NCBI GenBank assembly: GCA_013815325.1
Contig: JACDGM010000004.1
Span: forward strand, 1 to 64,000
Direction of reading: 5' to 3'
Length of the DNA: 64,000 nt
Origin: Chthoniobacterales bacterium
GTDB lineage: Bacteria > Verrucomicrobiota > Verrucomicrobiia > Chthoniobacterales > UBA10450
Part shown: positions 8,056-18,691 of the stretch, in pieces
How the letters are laid out: every line of letters begins with the position of its first letter
Numbering within the stretch: the first letter of the stretch is position 1
The notes under the pieces: model-generated
Seen by the model: only the letters and a program-made list of their open reading frames with translations
Told to the model about the DNA's origin: nothing
The model's database searches: none
Program-made: the position numbers and the translations under genes

Positions 8056-10470
8056 ATGAATGATCTCCGCTTCGCTCTACGCCAGCTTCGCAAATCGCCC
8101 GGCTTTACTTTCATCGCCGTACTTACCCTCACGCTCGGGATTGGGGCGAACACCGCCATCTTCACCGTCGTATACGCGGTCTTGCTCTCGCCCCTTCCCT
8201 ATGCGGATGCCGACCGCATCATGACGGTGCAATCGCGTAATCTGCAAGAGGACCTGAAGGGGCAGGGATTTGCTCCGGCGGGCTTTCGCGATGTCGAAAA
8301 ACAAGTCACCTCTTTCGAGAGTATCGCGGCCAGTCGTTACAACTATGATAACCTGACGCGCGTCGAGAAACCGACTTCACTCACCGGCAGTCTGGTCACC
8401 CAAGATTACTTCCGGGTGCTGGGCGAGAAGGCACTCATTGGCCGCACTTTCATGCGAGAAGACGCAGCGGCCAATGCCAAGCCGACGGTCATCCTCGGTT
8501 ACGATCTGTGGCAAAAGCAATTTGGCGGCCGGCGCGAACTCGTCGGCGAAACCATCACGCTCGACGACGTGCCGCATGAGGTCATAGGAGTCATGCCGCG
8601 CACTTTCAAAGATCCGTTCAACATCGCATCGGAGTGGCGGGTTCTTCCGAACGAAGGTGGCGAAAACTTCGTCGCGAACTCGCGTTTTTGGGGCGTGATC
8701 GGACGGGTGAAGCCCGGCCTGCCCGTCGCCACGGTCCAGGCGGAGCTCAACACGATCGCCGCCCGGCTCGCACAGAACGACCCGAAATTCTACAAAAGCT
8801 GGGACTTCACTTTGTCTCCGCTGCACGATGAAGTCGTCGGCAACTATCGCGAAGGTTTGCTCCTTGTCGTCGGCGCCGCGCTCCTCGTGCTCCTCATCAC
8901 TTGCGCGAACGTGGCTGGCCTTCAATTCGTGCGCGCTTCCACCAGGCAGCGCGAAGTGGCGATTCGTCTCGCGCTCGGCGCGAGCCGTGCGGCGGTCGCG
9001 CGCGGGCATTTGATTGAGTCGCTCGTGCTCGTCGCGCTTGGCGGCGCGGGTGGTGTCCTGATCGGCAGCTGGGGTTTGGACTTGCTCCTGGCGGGTCTGG
9101 CGCGCGATTGGATTCCGCGCAGTGACGAGATCACATTGAACACGCCGGTGCTTTTGGTCACCGGCGCGATCGCGTTGTTGACCGGGCTCGCTTTCGGTCT
9201 TTACCCGGCCTGGTACGCGACCAGGGTCGACGCAATCGATTCGTTGCGCGATGGCGGCAAGGGCGGCTCCGCTGGTCTGCAATCGGTGCGGGTGCGCGGC
9301 GCGCTTGTCGTCGCTCAGATCGCTCTCACGCTCGTGCTCCTTGTCTGCGCCGGCCTCGTTTGGAAAAGTTTTGCCGCGATCACACGAGTGAATCCCGGCA
9401 TCCAGATCGAGAACACGCTCAGCATGGTGATCACGCTCGCGCCCACTCAGTACGATACCGGCCCCAAACGGATCGACTATTATCATCAGCTCCTCGAGCG
9501 GATGAGCACGATACCGGGAGTGGAATCGGCCGCGTTCACGCAGACGATGCCGTTCACTTGGGGGATTCCCGCCACCTTCTCGATCTACGGTGCGTCCGAT
9601 GAGGCGGTGAAATTGCCGCCGGCCTTTTACGATTCGGTCAGTCCCTCATTCTTTTCCACGCTGCACATTCCGCTGCTGGCCGGGCGCACTTTCGCCGAAA
9701 TTGATGATGTCAAAGCGCCGCAGGTGGCGGTGCTGAGCCAATCGGCAGCGAAGAAATTCTTCCCCCGAGAAAAAAATCCGCTCGGCAAGCGTCTCGTACT
9801 TCCGCCCAGTACCCGGCAACCGAACCCGCAACCGCTCGAAGTAATCGGCGTGGTCGGCGATGTGCCGCGCGAAGGCCTCAATGCCGCCACTCCTTATCAG
9901 GTTTACGCTTCCTTGAACCGGCGCGGCTGGCCTTTCGCCACTCTGCTCGTGCGCTCCCCGCTTCCGGTGGACGCGATTACGCAGACGGTGCAACGCGCGA
10001 TTTGGGCCTTCAATCCCGAGCAGACGATTTCAAACGTCGAGCCGGTGCGAACCTTGGTGAAACAAAGTCTCACCCAACCGCAACTCTACCTCACGCTCTT
10101 CAGCCTTTTCGCCCTGCTCGCACTGCTGCTCGCCGGCATCGGTCTCTACGGCCTGATTGCTTACAGTGTCGCGCAGCGCACGCGCGAGTTTGGCATTCGT
10201 TACGCACTCGGCGCGCAAGTCCGCGACGTCCTGCGCCTCGTGCTCGGCCAAGGGATCAGGCTGACCGCGCTCGGTCTTGTCCTTGGTTTGTTAGGCGCGG
10301 CCGCGGTCGCGCGTCTCATGCAAACTCTTCTCTTCCACACCACCGCCTACGATCCATTGGTTTTCGGCGGGGTCGTCTTCGTGCTCGGCAGCATCGGCCT
10401 CCTGGCCGCGTTGTTGCCTGCATTGCGTGCTACGAAGGCAGACCCAGTCGCAGCCTTACGCACTGAATGA
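8056..10470 (+). CDS. ADOP-type ABC permease (array member 4)
   Basis: Full-length 804-residue orphan permease. The start ATGAATGATCTCCGC sits 12 bp after the protease stop, preceded by ACCTAACGAG. The N-terminal helix is [20 protein letters not shown]. The first FtsX block departs from the consensus: [20 protein letters not shown], where paralogues have NVANLLLAR. The C-terminal block has [20 protein letters not shown] with RYALGAQ and ends [10 protein letters not shown]. Its first 28 codons are the closest visible relative of the fused N-terminus on the upstream protease. The gene has no exact copy of the 9-mer, only one variant at 10288. The next permease begins 10 bp downstream, suggesting a shared transcript. 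Confidence 0.93.
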   Translation: MNDLRFALRQLRKSPGFTFIAVLTLTLGIGANTAIFTVVYAVLLSPLPYADADRIMTVQSRNLQEDLKGQGFAPAGFRDVEKQVTSFESIAASRYNYDNLTRVEKPTSLTGSLVTQDYFRVLGEKALIGRTFMREDAAANAKPTVILGYDLWQKQFGGRRELVGETITLDDVPHEVIGVMPRTFKDPFNIASEWRVLPNEGGENFVANSRFWGVIGRVKPGLPVATVQAELNTIAARLAQNDPKFYKSWDFTLSPLHDEVVGNYREGLLLVVGAALLVLLITCANVAGLQFVRASTRQREVAIRLALGASRAAVARGHLIESLVLVALGGAGGVLIGSWGLDLLLAGLARDWIPRSDEITLNTPVLLVTGAIALLTGLAFGLYPAWYATRVDAIDSLRDGGKGGSAGLQSVRVRGALVVAQIALTLVLLVCAGLVWKSFAAITRVNPGIQIENTLSMVITLAPTQYDTGPKRIDYYHQLLERMSTIPGVESAAFTQTMPFTWGIPATFSIYGASDEAVKLPPAFYDSVSPSFFSTLHIPLLAGRTFAEIDDVKAPQVAVLSQSAAKKFFPREKNPLGKRLVLPPSTRQPNPQPLEVIGVVGDVPREGLNAATPYQVYASLNRRGWPFATLLVRSPLPVDAITQTVQRAIWAFNPEQTISNVEPVRTLVKQSLTQPQLYLTLFSLFALLALLLAGIGLYGLIAYSVAQRTREFGIRYALGAQVRDVLRLVLGQGIRLTALGLVLGLLGAAAVARLMQTLLFHTTAYDPLVFGGVVFVLGSIGLLAALLPALRATKADPVAALRTE

Positions 10471-10480
10471 GAACATTCCT

Positions 10481-12892
10481 ATGAACAACCTTCGCCTGGC
10501 TCTGCGCCAACTTCGTAAATCTCCCGGCTTCACCTTTGTCGCCGTGCTGACCCTCGCGCTCGGGATTGGCGCGAACACCGCCATCTTCAGCGTCATTAAC
10601 GCCGTGCTCCTGCGGCCACTTCCCTATCCGGAAGCAAATCGCATCGTCACACTCTCGGAAGCGACTCCGCAACAGCCGGAGATCTCGGTCTCGTGGCCGA
10701 ATTATCTCGATTGGAAAACGGAGAGCACTGTTTTCCAGTCGCTCGCCGTCGGGCGCCGCGAATCGTTCAATCTCAGCGGTCTGCTGGATCGCGGACCGGA
10801 GCGCATTTCCGGTTTCGTGGTGACGGCTGCGTTTTTCAAGGTCATCGGGCTCGAGCCGAAAATCGGGCGGGTTTTTTCCGAAGACGAAGACAAGCCGGGC
10901 GGCCAGCGTTTGGCGGTGATCAGCGACGCGTTATGGCAGCGTGCGTTTGGCCGCGATCCCGCGGTCCTCGGCCGGTCGATCAACCTGCACGATCAGTTTT
11001 ACACAGTGCTCGGCGTAATGCCGCCGGAGATGACTTCGCCCAGCGGCGTGGACGTCTGGCTGCCGTTGATGCGTCGCGTGCCTGACGGGTGGACTCGCTC
11101 GATGCATCCCAGCCTTTTCGCGTGGGGCCGGCTCAAACCGGGCGTCAGCGTCGAGCAGGCGCAAGAGCAAATGAAGACGATCGCCGCCGGTCTCGAGAAA
11201 AGGTATTACTCAGATGACGCAGGCATCAGCGTGGTGGTCAAATCGCTGCTAGAAAACCAGGTTGGCCCCTACCGAAAAAATCTCGGACTCCTGCTCGGCG
11301 CGGTCGGCCTCGTCCTCCTCATCGCATGCGCGAATCTCGCCAACCTTCTCGCGGTACGCGGCGCGGCGCGGGCGCGGGAGTTTGCTTTGCGCGCAGCGCT
11401 CGGCGCGAGTCGCGGCCAGATCATTCGCCAGCTGCTCGTGGAAAGTTCAATTATCGCCCTGCTCGGCGGTCTCGGTGGATTTCTGATTGCGTTCTGGGGC
11501 CGCGACGCGGTCGTTGCGCTGAGTCCGGCGAGCGTGCCGCGTTTGCAAGAGGTGACACTCGACGGCCGCGTGCTCGCGTTCACCGTCGGCCTGGCGCTGC
11601 TGACGAATTTTCTTTTCGGCCTCTGGCCCGCGCGTCTCTCGGCGAACCCCGATCTGCAGCTCGCGCTCAAGGCGGGCGCGCAGGGAAGTTCTGACTCGTT
11701 AGGCACGCGCCGGACGCGCAATTGGCTGGTCGTCGGTGAAATCGCGCTCACCCTTGTGCTCCTCATCGGGGCGGGCCTTGTCTTGAAAAGCTTCGCGCGC
11801 GCGCAGTCGCTCGCCCTCGGCTTCGAGCCGCGGGGAATGCTCACGGTCAGCCTCGATCTGCCCTTTCGGATTTATACCTCGACGGATAAAATCGCGACCT
11901 TCTCCGAACGGGTGATCGAGAAAGTTTGCGCGCTCCCAGGTGTGACCGATGCCGCGTTCGATTCGAGTCCGCCCTTAACATCCCGCTGGCAGACGGGCTT
12001 CTTGCGCGAAGGCGCGCCCGAGCCGCCACCGGAACTCGCGCTTTCCGCCGATACCGAAGTCGTAACGGGAAATTATTTTTCGACGATCCGCGCTTCGCTT
12101 CTGCACGGCCGCGCGTTTAACGAGCGGGACACCGGTAAGTCTCCGCCCGTCACGATCATCGATCAGCTTCTCGCCGACCAGATTTTCCACGGAGAAAACC
12201 CAATCGGCAAAAGGCTGCGGATGGACCCCGGCGACACGGGCAAGAATCAGATGTGGGAAATCGTCGGGGTGGTCGGTCGAATGAAAGCGCGCGCCTTTGA
12301 CGACATCGACACCCTGCCGGTGGTTTATTTCCCGCAGCGGCAGGTGGAGCGGACCAATTACGTTCTGCTCGTGCGGGCCAAAGTCTCCCCCGGGTCGCTC
12401 GAAAAATCGATCCGCGAAATCGTCGCGTCGGTTGATCCCGCGCAACCGGTCTTCGAAGTGCGCTCGATGCTCGAGCGGGTGCAGGAAACGTGGGCCGCTT
12501 CGCGTTTCATCAGCTTTCTGCTTCTCGTTTTTTCGGGGCTGGCCTTGCTCCTTTCCATGGTCGGCTTGTATGGCGTGCTCTCCTACAGCGCGCTCCGTCG
12601 CTTGCGCGAAATCGGCATTCGGCTCGCGGTCGGCGCGCAGCGTTCGGATATTCGCAGGCTCATTTTGGGCCAGGGCGTTCGCCTGCTCAGCCTCGGCCTA
12701 ACGATCGGCATCGCCGGCGCGATCCTATTTTCGCGCGTCCTCGGCAGCTTTCTCTTCGAAGTGAACGCGATCGATCCGGTAATTTATCTGGCGGTCAGTG
12801 TTCTTCTGGCCTTTGCCGCGCTCCTCGCTTGCTGGCTCCCGGCGCGCCGTGCCGCCCGGGTTAATCCCATCGTCGTCTTGCGCAGCGAATGA
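10481..12892 (+). CDS. ADOP-type ABC permease (array member 5)
   Basis: Full-length 803-residue orphan permease. An in-frame upstream start at 10427 would overlap gene 4, but the ATG at 10481 gives the conserved N-terminus [20 protein letters not shown] and is preferred. The first FtsX block has [20 protein letters not shown] and [17 protein letters not shown]. The last block has [20 protein letters not shown], in which the usual SVAQRTRE is replaced by SALRRLRE, and the tail is [10 protein letters not shown]. Two exact 9-mers lie inside (11696, 12696). It starts 10 bp after gene 4 and is followed by a 132 bp gap holding an intergenic palindrome. Confidence 0.93.
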   Translation: MNNLRLALRQLRKSPGFTFVAVLTLALGIGANTAIFSVINAVLLRPLPYPEANRIVTLSEATPQQPEISVSWPNYLDWKTESTVFQSLAVGRRESFNLSGLLDRGPERISGFVVTAAFFKVIGLEPKIGRVFSEDEDKPGGQRLAVISDALWQRAFGRDPAVLGRSINLHDQFYTVLGVMPPEMTSPSGVDVWLPLMRRVPDGWTRSMHPSLFAWGRLKPGVSVEQAQEQMKTIAAGLEKRYYSDDAGISVVVKSLLENQVGPYRKNLGLLLGAVGLVLLIACANLANLLAVRGAARAREFALRAALGASRGQIIRQLLVESSIIALLGGLGGFLIAFWGRDAVVALSPASVPRLQEVTLDGRVLAFTVGLALLTNFLFGLWPARLSANPDLQLALKAGAQGSSDSLGTRRTRNWLVVGEIALTLVLLIGAGLVLKSFARAQSLALGFEPRGMLTVSLDLPFRIYTSTDKIATFSERVIEKVCALPGVTDAAFDSSPPLTSRWQTGFLREGAPEPPPELALSADTEVVTGNYFSTIRASLLHGRAFNERDTGKSPPVTIIDQLLADQIFHGENPIGKRLRMDPGDTGKNQMWEIVGVVGRMKARAFDDIDTLPVVYFPQRQVERTNYVLLVRAKVSPGSLEKSIREIVASVDPAQPVFEVRSMLERVQETWAASRFISFLLLVFSGLALLLSMVGLYGVLSYSALRRLREIGIRLAVGAQRSDIRRLILGQGVRLLSLGLTIGIAGAILFSRVLGSFLFEVNAIDPVIYLAVSVLLAFAALLACWLPARRAARVNPIVVLRSE

Positions 12893-12913
12893 GTTTGGAA
12901 TGAAGAAACCAGA

Positions 12914-12999
12914 TGTAGAGGCGGGCGTGTCGCCCGTAACGCCTCGGCAAGAGCCCGTGCATCCGACATTCTTGCGGCCGACACGGCCGCCGCTACACC
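12914..12999. repeat. Intergenic repeat, copy 1 (TGTAGAGGCGG...CCGCCGCTACA family)
   Basis: An element of about 86 bp with inverted ends: TGTAGAGGCGGGCGTGTCGC on the left and GCGGCCGACACGGCCGCCGC with TACAC on the right. A second copy is at 19100-19188 with the same ends and a divergent centre. It lies between permease genes 5 and 6. Short palindromic non-coding elements like this are commonly mobilised by REP-associated transposases in other genomes; none is present here. Confidence 0.85.
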
Positions 13000-13024
13000 A
13001 TTTTGCCTAACGACTAACGAACCC

Positions 13025-15472
13025 ATGCTAACGGACCTCCGCTACGCCTTTCGCATGCTCCTGAAAGCACCGGCATTCAGTATCATCGCGATCGTCGCGC
13101 TCGCTCTTGGGATCGGCGCCAACACCGCCATCTTCAGTGTCGTCGATGCCGTCTTCATGCGGCCGCTCCCCTACCCGCATTCCGAGCAGCTCGTGCTCTT
13201 GCGCGAAAAAATGCCGCTCTTCGACACCGGCGCGGTCAGTTACCCAAACTTCCTCGATTGGCGCGCGGCGCAGCGCAGCTTGACTGATCTGGCGCTCTTC
13301 CGGCGCGAGTCGATGAACTTGTCGAGCCGGGGCGAAGAAACACCGCCGGAACGAATCGCGGGCGCAGTCATGAGCTGGAATCTTCTCCGGATCACCGGGC
13401 TGAAACCGCTTCTCGGACGCGATTTCACGGAGGCGGAGGATGTGCCGCACGGCCCGAAGATCGCGCTCATCAACGAAGCGCTCTGGAAAAAGCGCTTCGA
13501 CGGCTCGCCCAAAGTGATCGGCCAGCAGTTGCTGGTCGATGCCGTGCCGCGCGAGATCGTGGGCGTCCTGCCTAACGAAATGCAAATGATGCGCGCGGCA
13601 CAGGTTTATCTTCCGTTAGGCGATTTGCGCTCGGAGCACGATGTTTTGCAGCGCGATAGTCATCCGGGGTTTTCGGCCTTCGGCCGGCTCAAGCCCGGCG
13701 TCACCCTGAAGCAGGCGCGGGCCGATCTCGACAATATCGCGCACGAGCTGACCCGGCGTTATCCCGCCTCGAACACCGGCCGCACGATCAACGCAATCGA
13801 ACTCCTCGAGTCGGTGATCGGCGATTACCGGCAAAATCTGCACCTCCTCCTCGTCGCGGTCGGTTGCGTTCTGCTTATCGCCTGCGCCAACGTCACCAAC
13901 CTGCAGCTCGCGCGCGCCCTCGCCCGCGGCAAGGAACTGGCGGTGCGCGCGGCGATGGGGGCGAGCCGCTGGCGTTTGATGCGCCTGATGTTGATCGAAA
14001 GCGCGATCCTCGGCGTGGTCGGCGGGCTCGCCGGATTGCTCATCGCGCTCTGGAGTCTCGATGCAATTCATGCGCTCAGTCCGCCTAACGTCTCGCGTTT
14101 CCAGGAGACGCGGCTCGATTTCCTGACACTTGGTTTTGCGACCGCGACCGCTTTGCTTTGTGGAATTCTCGTTGGCATCTGGCCGGCCTGGCGAATCTCG
14201 CGGCTGGTCTCGCTGAGCGGCGTGTTGCATGAAGCGGGGTCGCGCGGCGGGAGCGACAGCGGCGACCGGCAGCGCGCGCGCGGCATCCTCGTCGTGACCC
14301 AGGTGGCGCTCGCCCTCGTCCTCCTGGCAGGGGCTGGCCTAACGATACGGAGCTTTTGGAATTCGGAGAACGCGCGGCTCGGCTTCGAGCCGCACGGCAT
14401 CCTCACGATGACGTTGGCGCTGCCCGAGGCGCGCTACGATTCCAATGAGAAGATTGCCAATTTCAACGCGCAACTGATCGAGCGGGTGAACGCGCTGCCT
14501 GGCGCGGCCATGGCGGCGATCGGCTCGAATGTGCCTTTCGATAACACGGAATGGGACAGCTCCTTTCATCTCACCGGCTCGCCGCCTAACAAACCCGGGC
14601 AGGAGCCCTCGGCGGAAGTGAACGTGATCTCGCCGGATTATTTTAAGGTGCTGAAAATGCCGCTGCTGCGCGGCCGCGGCTTTGGGCGGGAAGAGAGGCT
14701 GAAGCAGCCGCGCTCCGTCGTCATCGACGACGTCCTCGCGAACCGATATTTCCCCGGGCGAGACCCAATCGGTCAGCACATCGACGACAACCAGACGAAC
14801 GATGAGAATCCGCCGCCGCTCACGATCGTGGGAGTGGTGCCGCACGTGCGCCCGGATGTGCCGGGAGGAAAGTTCGACCGGCTTAACCTGCCGCAGATGT
14901 ATTTCAGCGCCGCGCAATTGACGACGCACGATGAAAATAATCTTCTCGTGCGCGTGGCCAGTGGCGATCCCGGTGCGCTCGCGCCCGCGGTCGTTAGGGC
15001 GGTGCAGAGCATCGATCCGGATCAGCCGGTCGCTTCCATCGCGGCGATGGAAAAGAACATCTCGGAAAGTCTGGCGACGCGTCGCCTAACGATGACGTTG
15101 CTGGGCGCGTTCGCCGCGCTCGCGCTCGTCCTCGCGAGCGTCGGCCTCTACGGCGTAATGGCGTTGAGCGTGACGCAGCGGACGCGGGAATTTGGCATCC
15201 GGCTCGCGCTTGGGGCGCCGCGGCGGGATGTTTTCCGGCTGGCCCTTGGCCGCGGGCTGCTCCTCGTTGGAATTGGGCTGGCCCTGGGGTTGTTAGGCGC
15301 CCTTGGCGCGGGCCGCGCCCTAACGAGTCTGCTTTACAATGTCGGAAGTCTCGATCCGGCGGCTTTGTGCACAGCCATCTTCGCGCTCGCGGCGGTCGCC
15401 CTGCTCGCCTGCTGGTTTCCCGCCCGCCGCGCCACGCGCGTCGATCCGATCGTCGCGCTTCGTTATGAGTAA
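13025..15472 (+). CDS. ADOP-type ABC permease (array member 6)
   Basis: Full-length 815-residue orphan permease with N-terminus FRMLLKAPAFSIIAIVALAL then [22 protein letters not shown]. The first FtsX block reads LIACANVTNLQLARALARGK and AMGASRWRLMRLMLIES. The second periplasmic domain is a little expanded (NQTNDENPPPL and VRPDVPGG near residues 590-620). The C-terminal block is [20 protein letters not shown] with ALGAPRRDV, ending [10 protein letters not shown]. It carries three exact 9-mers (13570, 14337, 15084). Its last codons and the following 100 bp resemble the 3' end of gene 3 and its trailing repeat, which points to recombination between array members. Confidence 0.93.
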   Translation: MLTDLRYAFRMLLKAPAFSIIAIVALALGIGANTAIFSVVDAVFMRPLPYPHSEQLVLLREKMPLFDTGAVSYPNFLDWRAAQRSLTDLALFRRESMNLSSRGEETPPERIAGAVMSWNLLRITGLKPLLGRDFTEAEDVPHGPKIALINEALWKKRFDGSPKVIGQQLLVDAVPREIVGVLPNEMQMMRAAQVYLPLGDLRSEHDVLQRDSHPGFSAFGRLKPGVTLKQARADLDNIAHELTRRYPASNTGRTINAIELLESVIGDYRQNLHLLLVAVGCVLLIACANVTNLQLARALARGKELAVRAAMGASRWRLMRLMLIESAILGVVGGLAGLLIALWSLDAIHALSPPNVSRFQETRLDFLTLGFATATALLCGILVGIWPAWRISRLVSLSGVLHEAGSRGGSDSGDRQRARGILVVTQVALALVLLAGAGLTIRSFWNSENARLGFEPHGILTMTLALPEARYDSNEKIANFNAQLIERVNALPGAAMAAIGSNVPFDNTEWDSSFHLTGSPPNKPGQEPSAEVNVISPDYFKVLKMPLLRGRGFGREERLKQPRSVVIDDVLANRYFPGRDPIGQHIDDNQTNDENPPPLTIVGVVPHVRPDVPGGKFDRLNLPQMYFSAAQLTTHDENNLLVRVASGDPGALAPAVVRAVQSIDPDQPVASIAAMEKNISESLATRRLTMTLLGAFAALALVLASVGLYGVMALSVTQRTREFGIRLALGAPRRDVFRLALGRGLLLVGIGLALGLLGALGAGRALTSLLYNVGSLDPAALCTAIFALAAVALLACWFPARRATRVDPIVALRYE

Positions 15473-15577
15473 CACAGCCATCCTGGCTGTCGGTCGCGCG
15501 GGCTTCCAGCCGGCGCGATTCACCAACCTGCAGGCAAGATGCCTGCGCTACCTGTCAGGCTGGAAGCCTGAGTTACG
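15473..15577. repeat. Intergenic repeat, copy 2 (AGCCATCCTGGCTGTCGG family)
   Basis: Second copy of the element at 7021-7124. It shares the start (ACAGCCATCCTGGCTGTCGG) and the end (CAGGCTGGAAGCCTGA then TTACG) and differs in the middle, which here has CAGGCAAGATGCCTG. It immediately follows the TAA of permease gene 6 and ends at the start of the permease pseudogene. Confidence 0.85.
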
Positions 15578-16170
15578 ATGACTGACTTCCGTTACGCTTT
15601 CCGCCAGTTCGCGAAATCACCCAGTTTCACACTGACCGCGCTGGCCACGGTCGCGATCTGCCTCGGAGCGAATCTCGCGATCTTCGCGGTGATCGATTCC
15701 ATTCTGCTCCGGCTGCTGCCTTTTCCGAGGGCCGAGCAGTTGGTGACGATCTTCAAAAACACCTATCCGAAAGCCGGAGTCGAGAATGACGGTTCGTCGC
15801 TGACCAATTACTACGAGCGGCGCGGCCACCTCCCGGCTTTCTCGAGCCTTTCCATCTTTCGCTACGACAGCGAAGTCGTCGGCGACGCGGTGCGACGCAA
15901 CAGGAAGAGCTCATGCGCGTCTCGCCGGATTTTTTCGCGACGCTTGGCGTCAGCCCGGTGATGGGTCGCAGCTTCAACGAGATGGAAACGATGACGGTTG
16001 AAAACAACGGAGTGGCCATCTTGACCGACGCCTACTGGCGCCAGCGCCTCCCTTCCGATCCAAACGTCCTCGGCCGGGAAATCCGCTTGAACGGAGTGCC
16101 AAGAAAAATCGTCGCAACGGTGGAGGCGAATCCGGAAGACTACCCCGCCGAGAAGGCCACCCATTCATGA
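15578..16170 (+). pseudogene. Frameshifted, truncated ADOP permease remnant
   Basis: The N-terminal part of a permease: DFRYAFRQFAKSPSFTLTAL, a first helix and a stretch of the first periplasmic domain up to SIFRYDSEVVGDA. Near base 15888 the frame shifts. The homologous text continues in another frame as ATQQEELMRVSPDFFATLGV, then SFNEME and NGVAILTDAYWRQRLPSDP. The sequence stops at 16170 after about 195 codons, so roughly 600 residues including all FtsX blocks after the first helix are missing. Its TGA overlaps the ATG of the next permease. I read it as a dead copy created when gene 7 arrived or when a deletion joined two copies. Confidence 0.85.
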
Positions 16171-18578
16171 ACGACCTGCTGCTGGACATTCGTTATGCGC
16201 TTCGCGTGCTGTGGAAGTCTCCCGCGTTCACGGTCGTAGCCACCCTCACTCTGATGCTGGGCATTGGGGCAAACGTCGTCGTCTTTGGAGTAGCGAATGC
16301 GGTGCTGCTGCGCCCCCTCGATGTGAGCGAGCCGCACAACCTATATCAAATTCGCCTCAACCCATGGACGAGTGGCAAAGCACTTACTACATCGTATCCC
16401 GCATTCGAAGACTACCTGCAGCAAAACACCACGTTCACCGGCCTGGCAGGCTATAACGGATTTACAGGGGGGAGACTGCGCTGGGGTAACACGGTGAAGA
16501 GTGTCTCGGGCTATTCGGTCACGGGCAACTATTTCGAGTTCTTGGGCGTGCAGCCGCAGCTAGGCCGACTGATCCAGTCGGCGGACGATCGCGGCCCGAA
16601 CTCAGCGCCCTACTTGGTGTTGAGCGATAGTCTTTGGCGAACCGCATTTAACGCTGATCCCAGCGTCGTCGGGACCGCCGTGCGGCTCGGCAAAGATCCT
16701 TTCACCGTAGTGGGCATCGCACCGGCGCGGTTCCACGGCACGGAGCGATTTGGCTGGCCGGAGTACTGGATACCCGTCGTGAATGACTTCGACGCGAAGT
16801 ACCTGCAGGATCGCAAGGGCAGACCTTTGACGGTGCTTGGTCGACTCAAACCGGGCGTGACGCCGGAGCGGGCTGCGGAAGATCTGAGTGCAATCGCCGC
16901 GCAGTTGGCAAAGGAGTATCCGACGACAGACACCGGAGTGCCGCTGCGGCTCGTCCGTCCGGGACTCCAAGGGGACGCCCGTGACGTCATCCACGGATTT
17001 CTTTATGGTGTGACCGGGCTGACTCTGCTCGTGCTCGTCGCAGCGTGCGCCAATCTGGCGAGCCTGTTTGCGGCGCGCGCGGCCGATCGCAATCGGGAAC
17101 TGGCGCTCCGTGTCGCCCTCGGCGCGAGCCGATGGCGGCTGGTGCGGCAACTGTTAACAGAGGCGATAGTGGTGTCGATGCTCGGCGGAGCCGCGGGGCT
17201 GGTGACCGCGAGCCTGCTGCTGGGTGCGCTGAACCGGTGGCAGTCGCCGCCCTATGGCCAGGTGGCAGTCAGCGTGGATACAGGTGTCTACCTGGCGGCT
17301 TTGATCTTGACGCTCGTAAGCGGGCTGCTCTTCGGCTTGATCCCGGCGCGGCAGGTGTGGCAGAGCAGTCCGTTGCAGGCGATGAAGAGCGGACCGGTGG
17401 ATTCAACGCCGCGACGTCGGCTGTCCTTGCGGGATCTGTTGTTAGGCGCACAAATTGCCATATGCACGCTCCTGGTCACCGCCTCATTCGTCGCGGTGCG
17501 CGGGATGGTGCGCGTGCTGCACGCGCCGCTGGGGTTTCAGCCGCAGGACGCAATGATCGCCGAAATGGCCGTGAGCGAGGAAGGCGACGTGCCGCTTGAG
17601 ACGAAGAAGAAGGCGATGCTCGAGGCAGTGCGGAGCATCCCTGGTGTGACGGCGGCGGGGACCGTGAGCAAAGTGCCCTTCACCGGCGGCCTCCGCGGGA
17701 TTCCGATTTTCCCTCCGGGGACGACAGAGTTCACGCTGAATCATGCTGTGCTGGAGCCGTACGGGCTGACGATTTCGCCCGCATACTTCGAGGCTGCCGG
17801 CACCCGGCTCCTGAGTGGCCGCGATGTCTCGTGGTATGACACCGTCCGGACGCCCTATGTGGCAGTCGTAAACGCAACCTTCGCGCGAAAGATGTGGGGC
17901 GACGCGCCAGCGATTGGACAACGCTTCATTGTGTTCGGCCACTTGAGGGAAGTGGTGGGCGTCGTGGAGGACTCAAAGTATAACGAAATCGCCGAGTCGC
18001 CGCCGCCGGCGTTCTATCTGCCGTTTTTGCAATACGAGCAGGCGAACACGACTTTCGTCGTCCGGTCGCAGCGGGCGCAGAACGAGATGGCGGCAGCGCT
18101 CGAACGCACCCTGAGTGGATTCGCGCCCGATGAGTCAATCGCGGTGCAGAGCTGGCGCGATGCGATGGCCGGTGCGCTGTTCCCGTCCCGCTCGGCGGCC
18201 AGCGGACTCGGAGTCATGGGCCTGCTGGCGGCGATGCTGGCGGTGACCGGCATCTTCGGCATGGCCGCCTACAACGTGAGCCGCCGGATGAAGGAGATCG
18301 GCATCCGCGTCGCCTTGGGTGCGCGCACGAAGCATGTGATGAGCGCTGCGGTTGGGAGGCCAATCGTGCTGCTCGGGGTTGGCTCGCTGGTGGGGCTGCT
18401 CTCGGGCGTCTTCGCCAGCCGCTTATTGGGGCAGATTGTGTATCAGGCGAATCCGCGGGATCCCGTCGTCGTGGTCGGCGCGGTGCTAACGATGGCGCTC
18501 CTGGGCATTGGGGCGTCCGCCATTCCAGCCTTGCGAGCGCTTGCCGTCGATCCATCCAAACTCCTGCGGGAAGACTGA
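16167..18578 (+). CDS. ADOP-type ABC permease, divergent (array member 7)
   Basis: Full-length 803-residue orphan permease that differs from its neighbours. The N-terminus is LLLDIRYALRVLWKSPAFTV, with an extra LLxDIRY lead-in. The first FtsX block is VLVAACANLASLFAARAADR and the tail is AVDPSKLLRED instead of VDPxVALRxE. The last block has TGIFGMAAYNVSRRMKEIGI, replacing the common IGIYGV and SVAQRT. Codon choice is more mixed (more CTG, GTG and GGA, fewer CGC runs), and it holds no exact 9-mer, only one TTGTTAGGC variant (17439). The length is normal. Its features suggest a separate ADOP lineage acquired or moved into the array; the start overlaps the stop of the pseudogene (ATGA). Confidence 0.92.
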   Translation: MNDLLLDIRYALRVLWKSPAFTVVATLTLMLGIGANVVVFGVANAVLLRPLDVSEPHNLYQIRLNPWTSGKALTTSYPAFEDYLQQNTTFTGLAGYNGFTGGRLRWGNTVKSVSGYSVTGNYFEFLGVQPQLGRLIQSADDRGPNSAPYLVLSDSLWRTAFNADPSVVGTAVRLGKDPFTVVGIAPARFHGTERFGWPEYWIPVVNDFDAKYLQDRKGRPLTVLGRLKPGVTPERAAEDLSAIAAQLAKEYPTTDTGVPLRLVRPGLQGDARDVIHGFLYGVTGLTLLVLVAACANLASLFAARAADRNRELALRVALGASRWRLVRQLLTEAIVVSMLGGAAGLVTASLLLGALNRWQSPPYGQVAVSVDTGVYLAALILTLVSGLLFGLIPARQVWQSSPLQAMKSGPVDSTPRRRLSLRDLLLGAQIAICTLLVTASFVAVRGMVRVLHAPLGFQPQDAMIAEMAVSEEGDVPLETKKKAMLEAVRSIPGVTAAGTVSKVPFTGGLRGIPIFPPGTTEFTLNHAVLEPYGLTISPAYFEAAGTRLLSGRDVSWYDTVRTPYVAVVNATFARKMWGDAPAIGQRFIVFGHLREVVGVVEDSKYNEIAESPPPAFYLPFLQYEQANTTFVVRSQRAQNEMAAALERTLSGFAPDESIAVQSWRDAMAGALFPSRSAASGLGVMGLLAAMLAVTGIFGMAAYNVSRRMKEIGIRVALGARTKHVMSAAVGRPIVLLGVGSLVGLLSGVFASRLLGQIVYQANPRDPVVVVGAVLTMALLGIGASAIPALRALAVDPSKLLRED

Positions 18579-18691
18579 GGCAGGTGAAAACTAAAACCCT
18601 ACCATTTCGATTTACGCTCGGTCCCTCAGCGGTAGCTGATCTTATTCTCGTTAGGCATTCCTAGCGCTCACTAGTCATTAAGTTCAAATAT
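18579..18691. other. Non-coding gap
   Basis: A 113 bp AT-richer gap between permease gene 7 and the chimeric ORF. It contains one exact TCGTTAGGC at 18648. I see no gene, clear promoter or hairpin. Confidence 0.6.
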
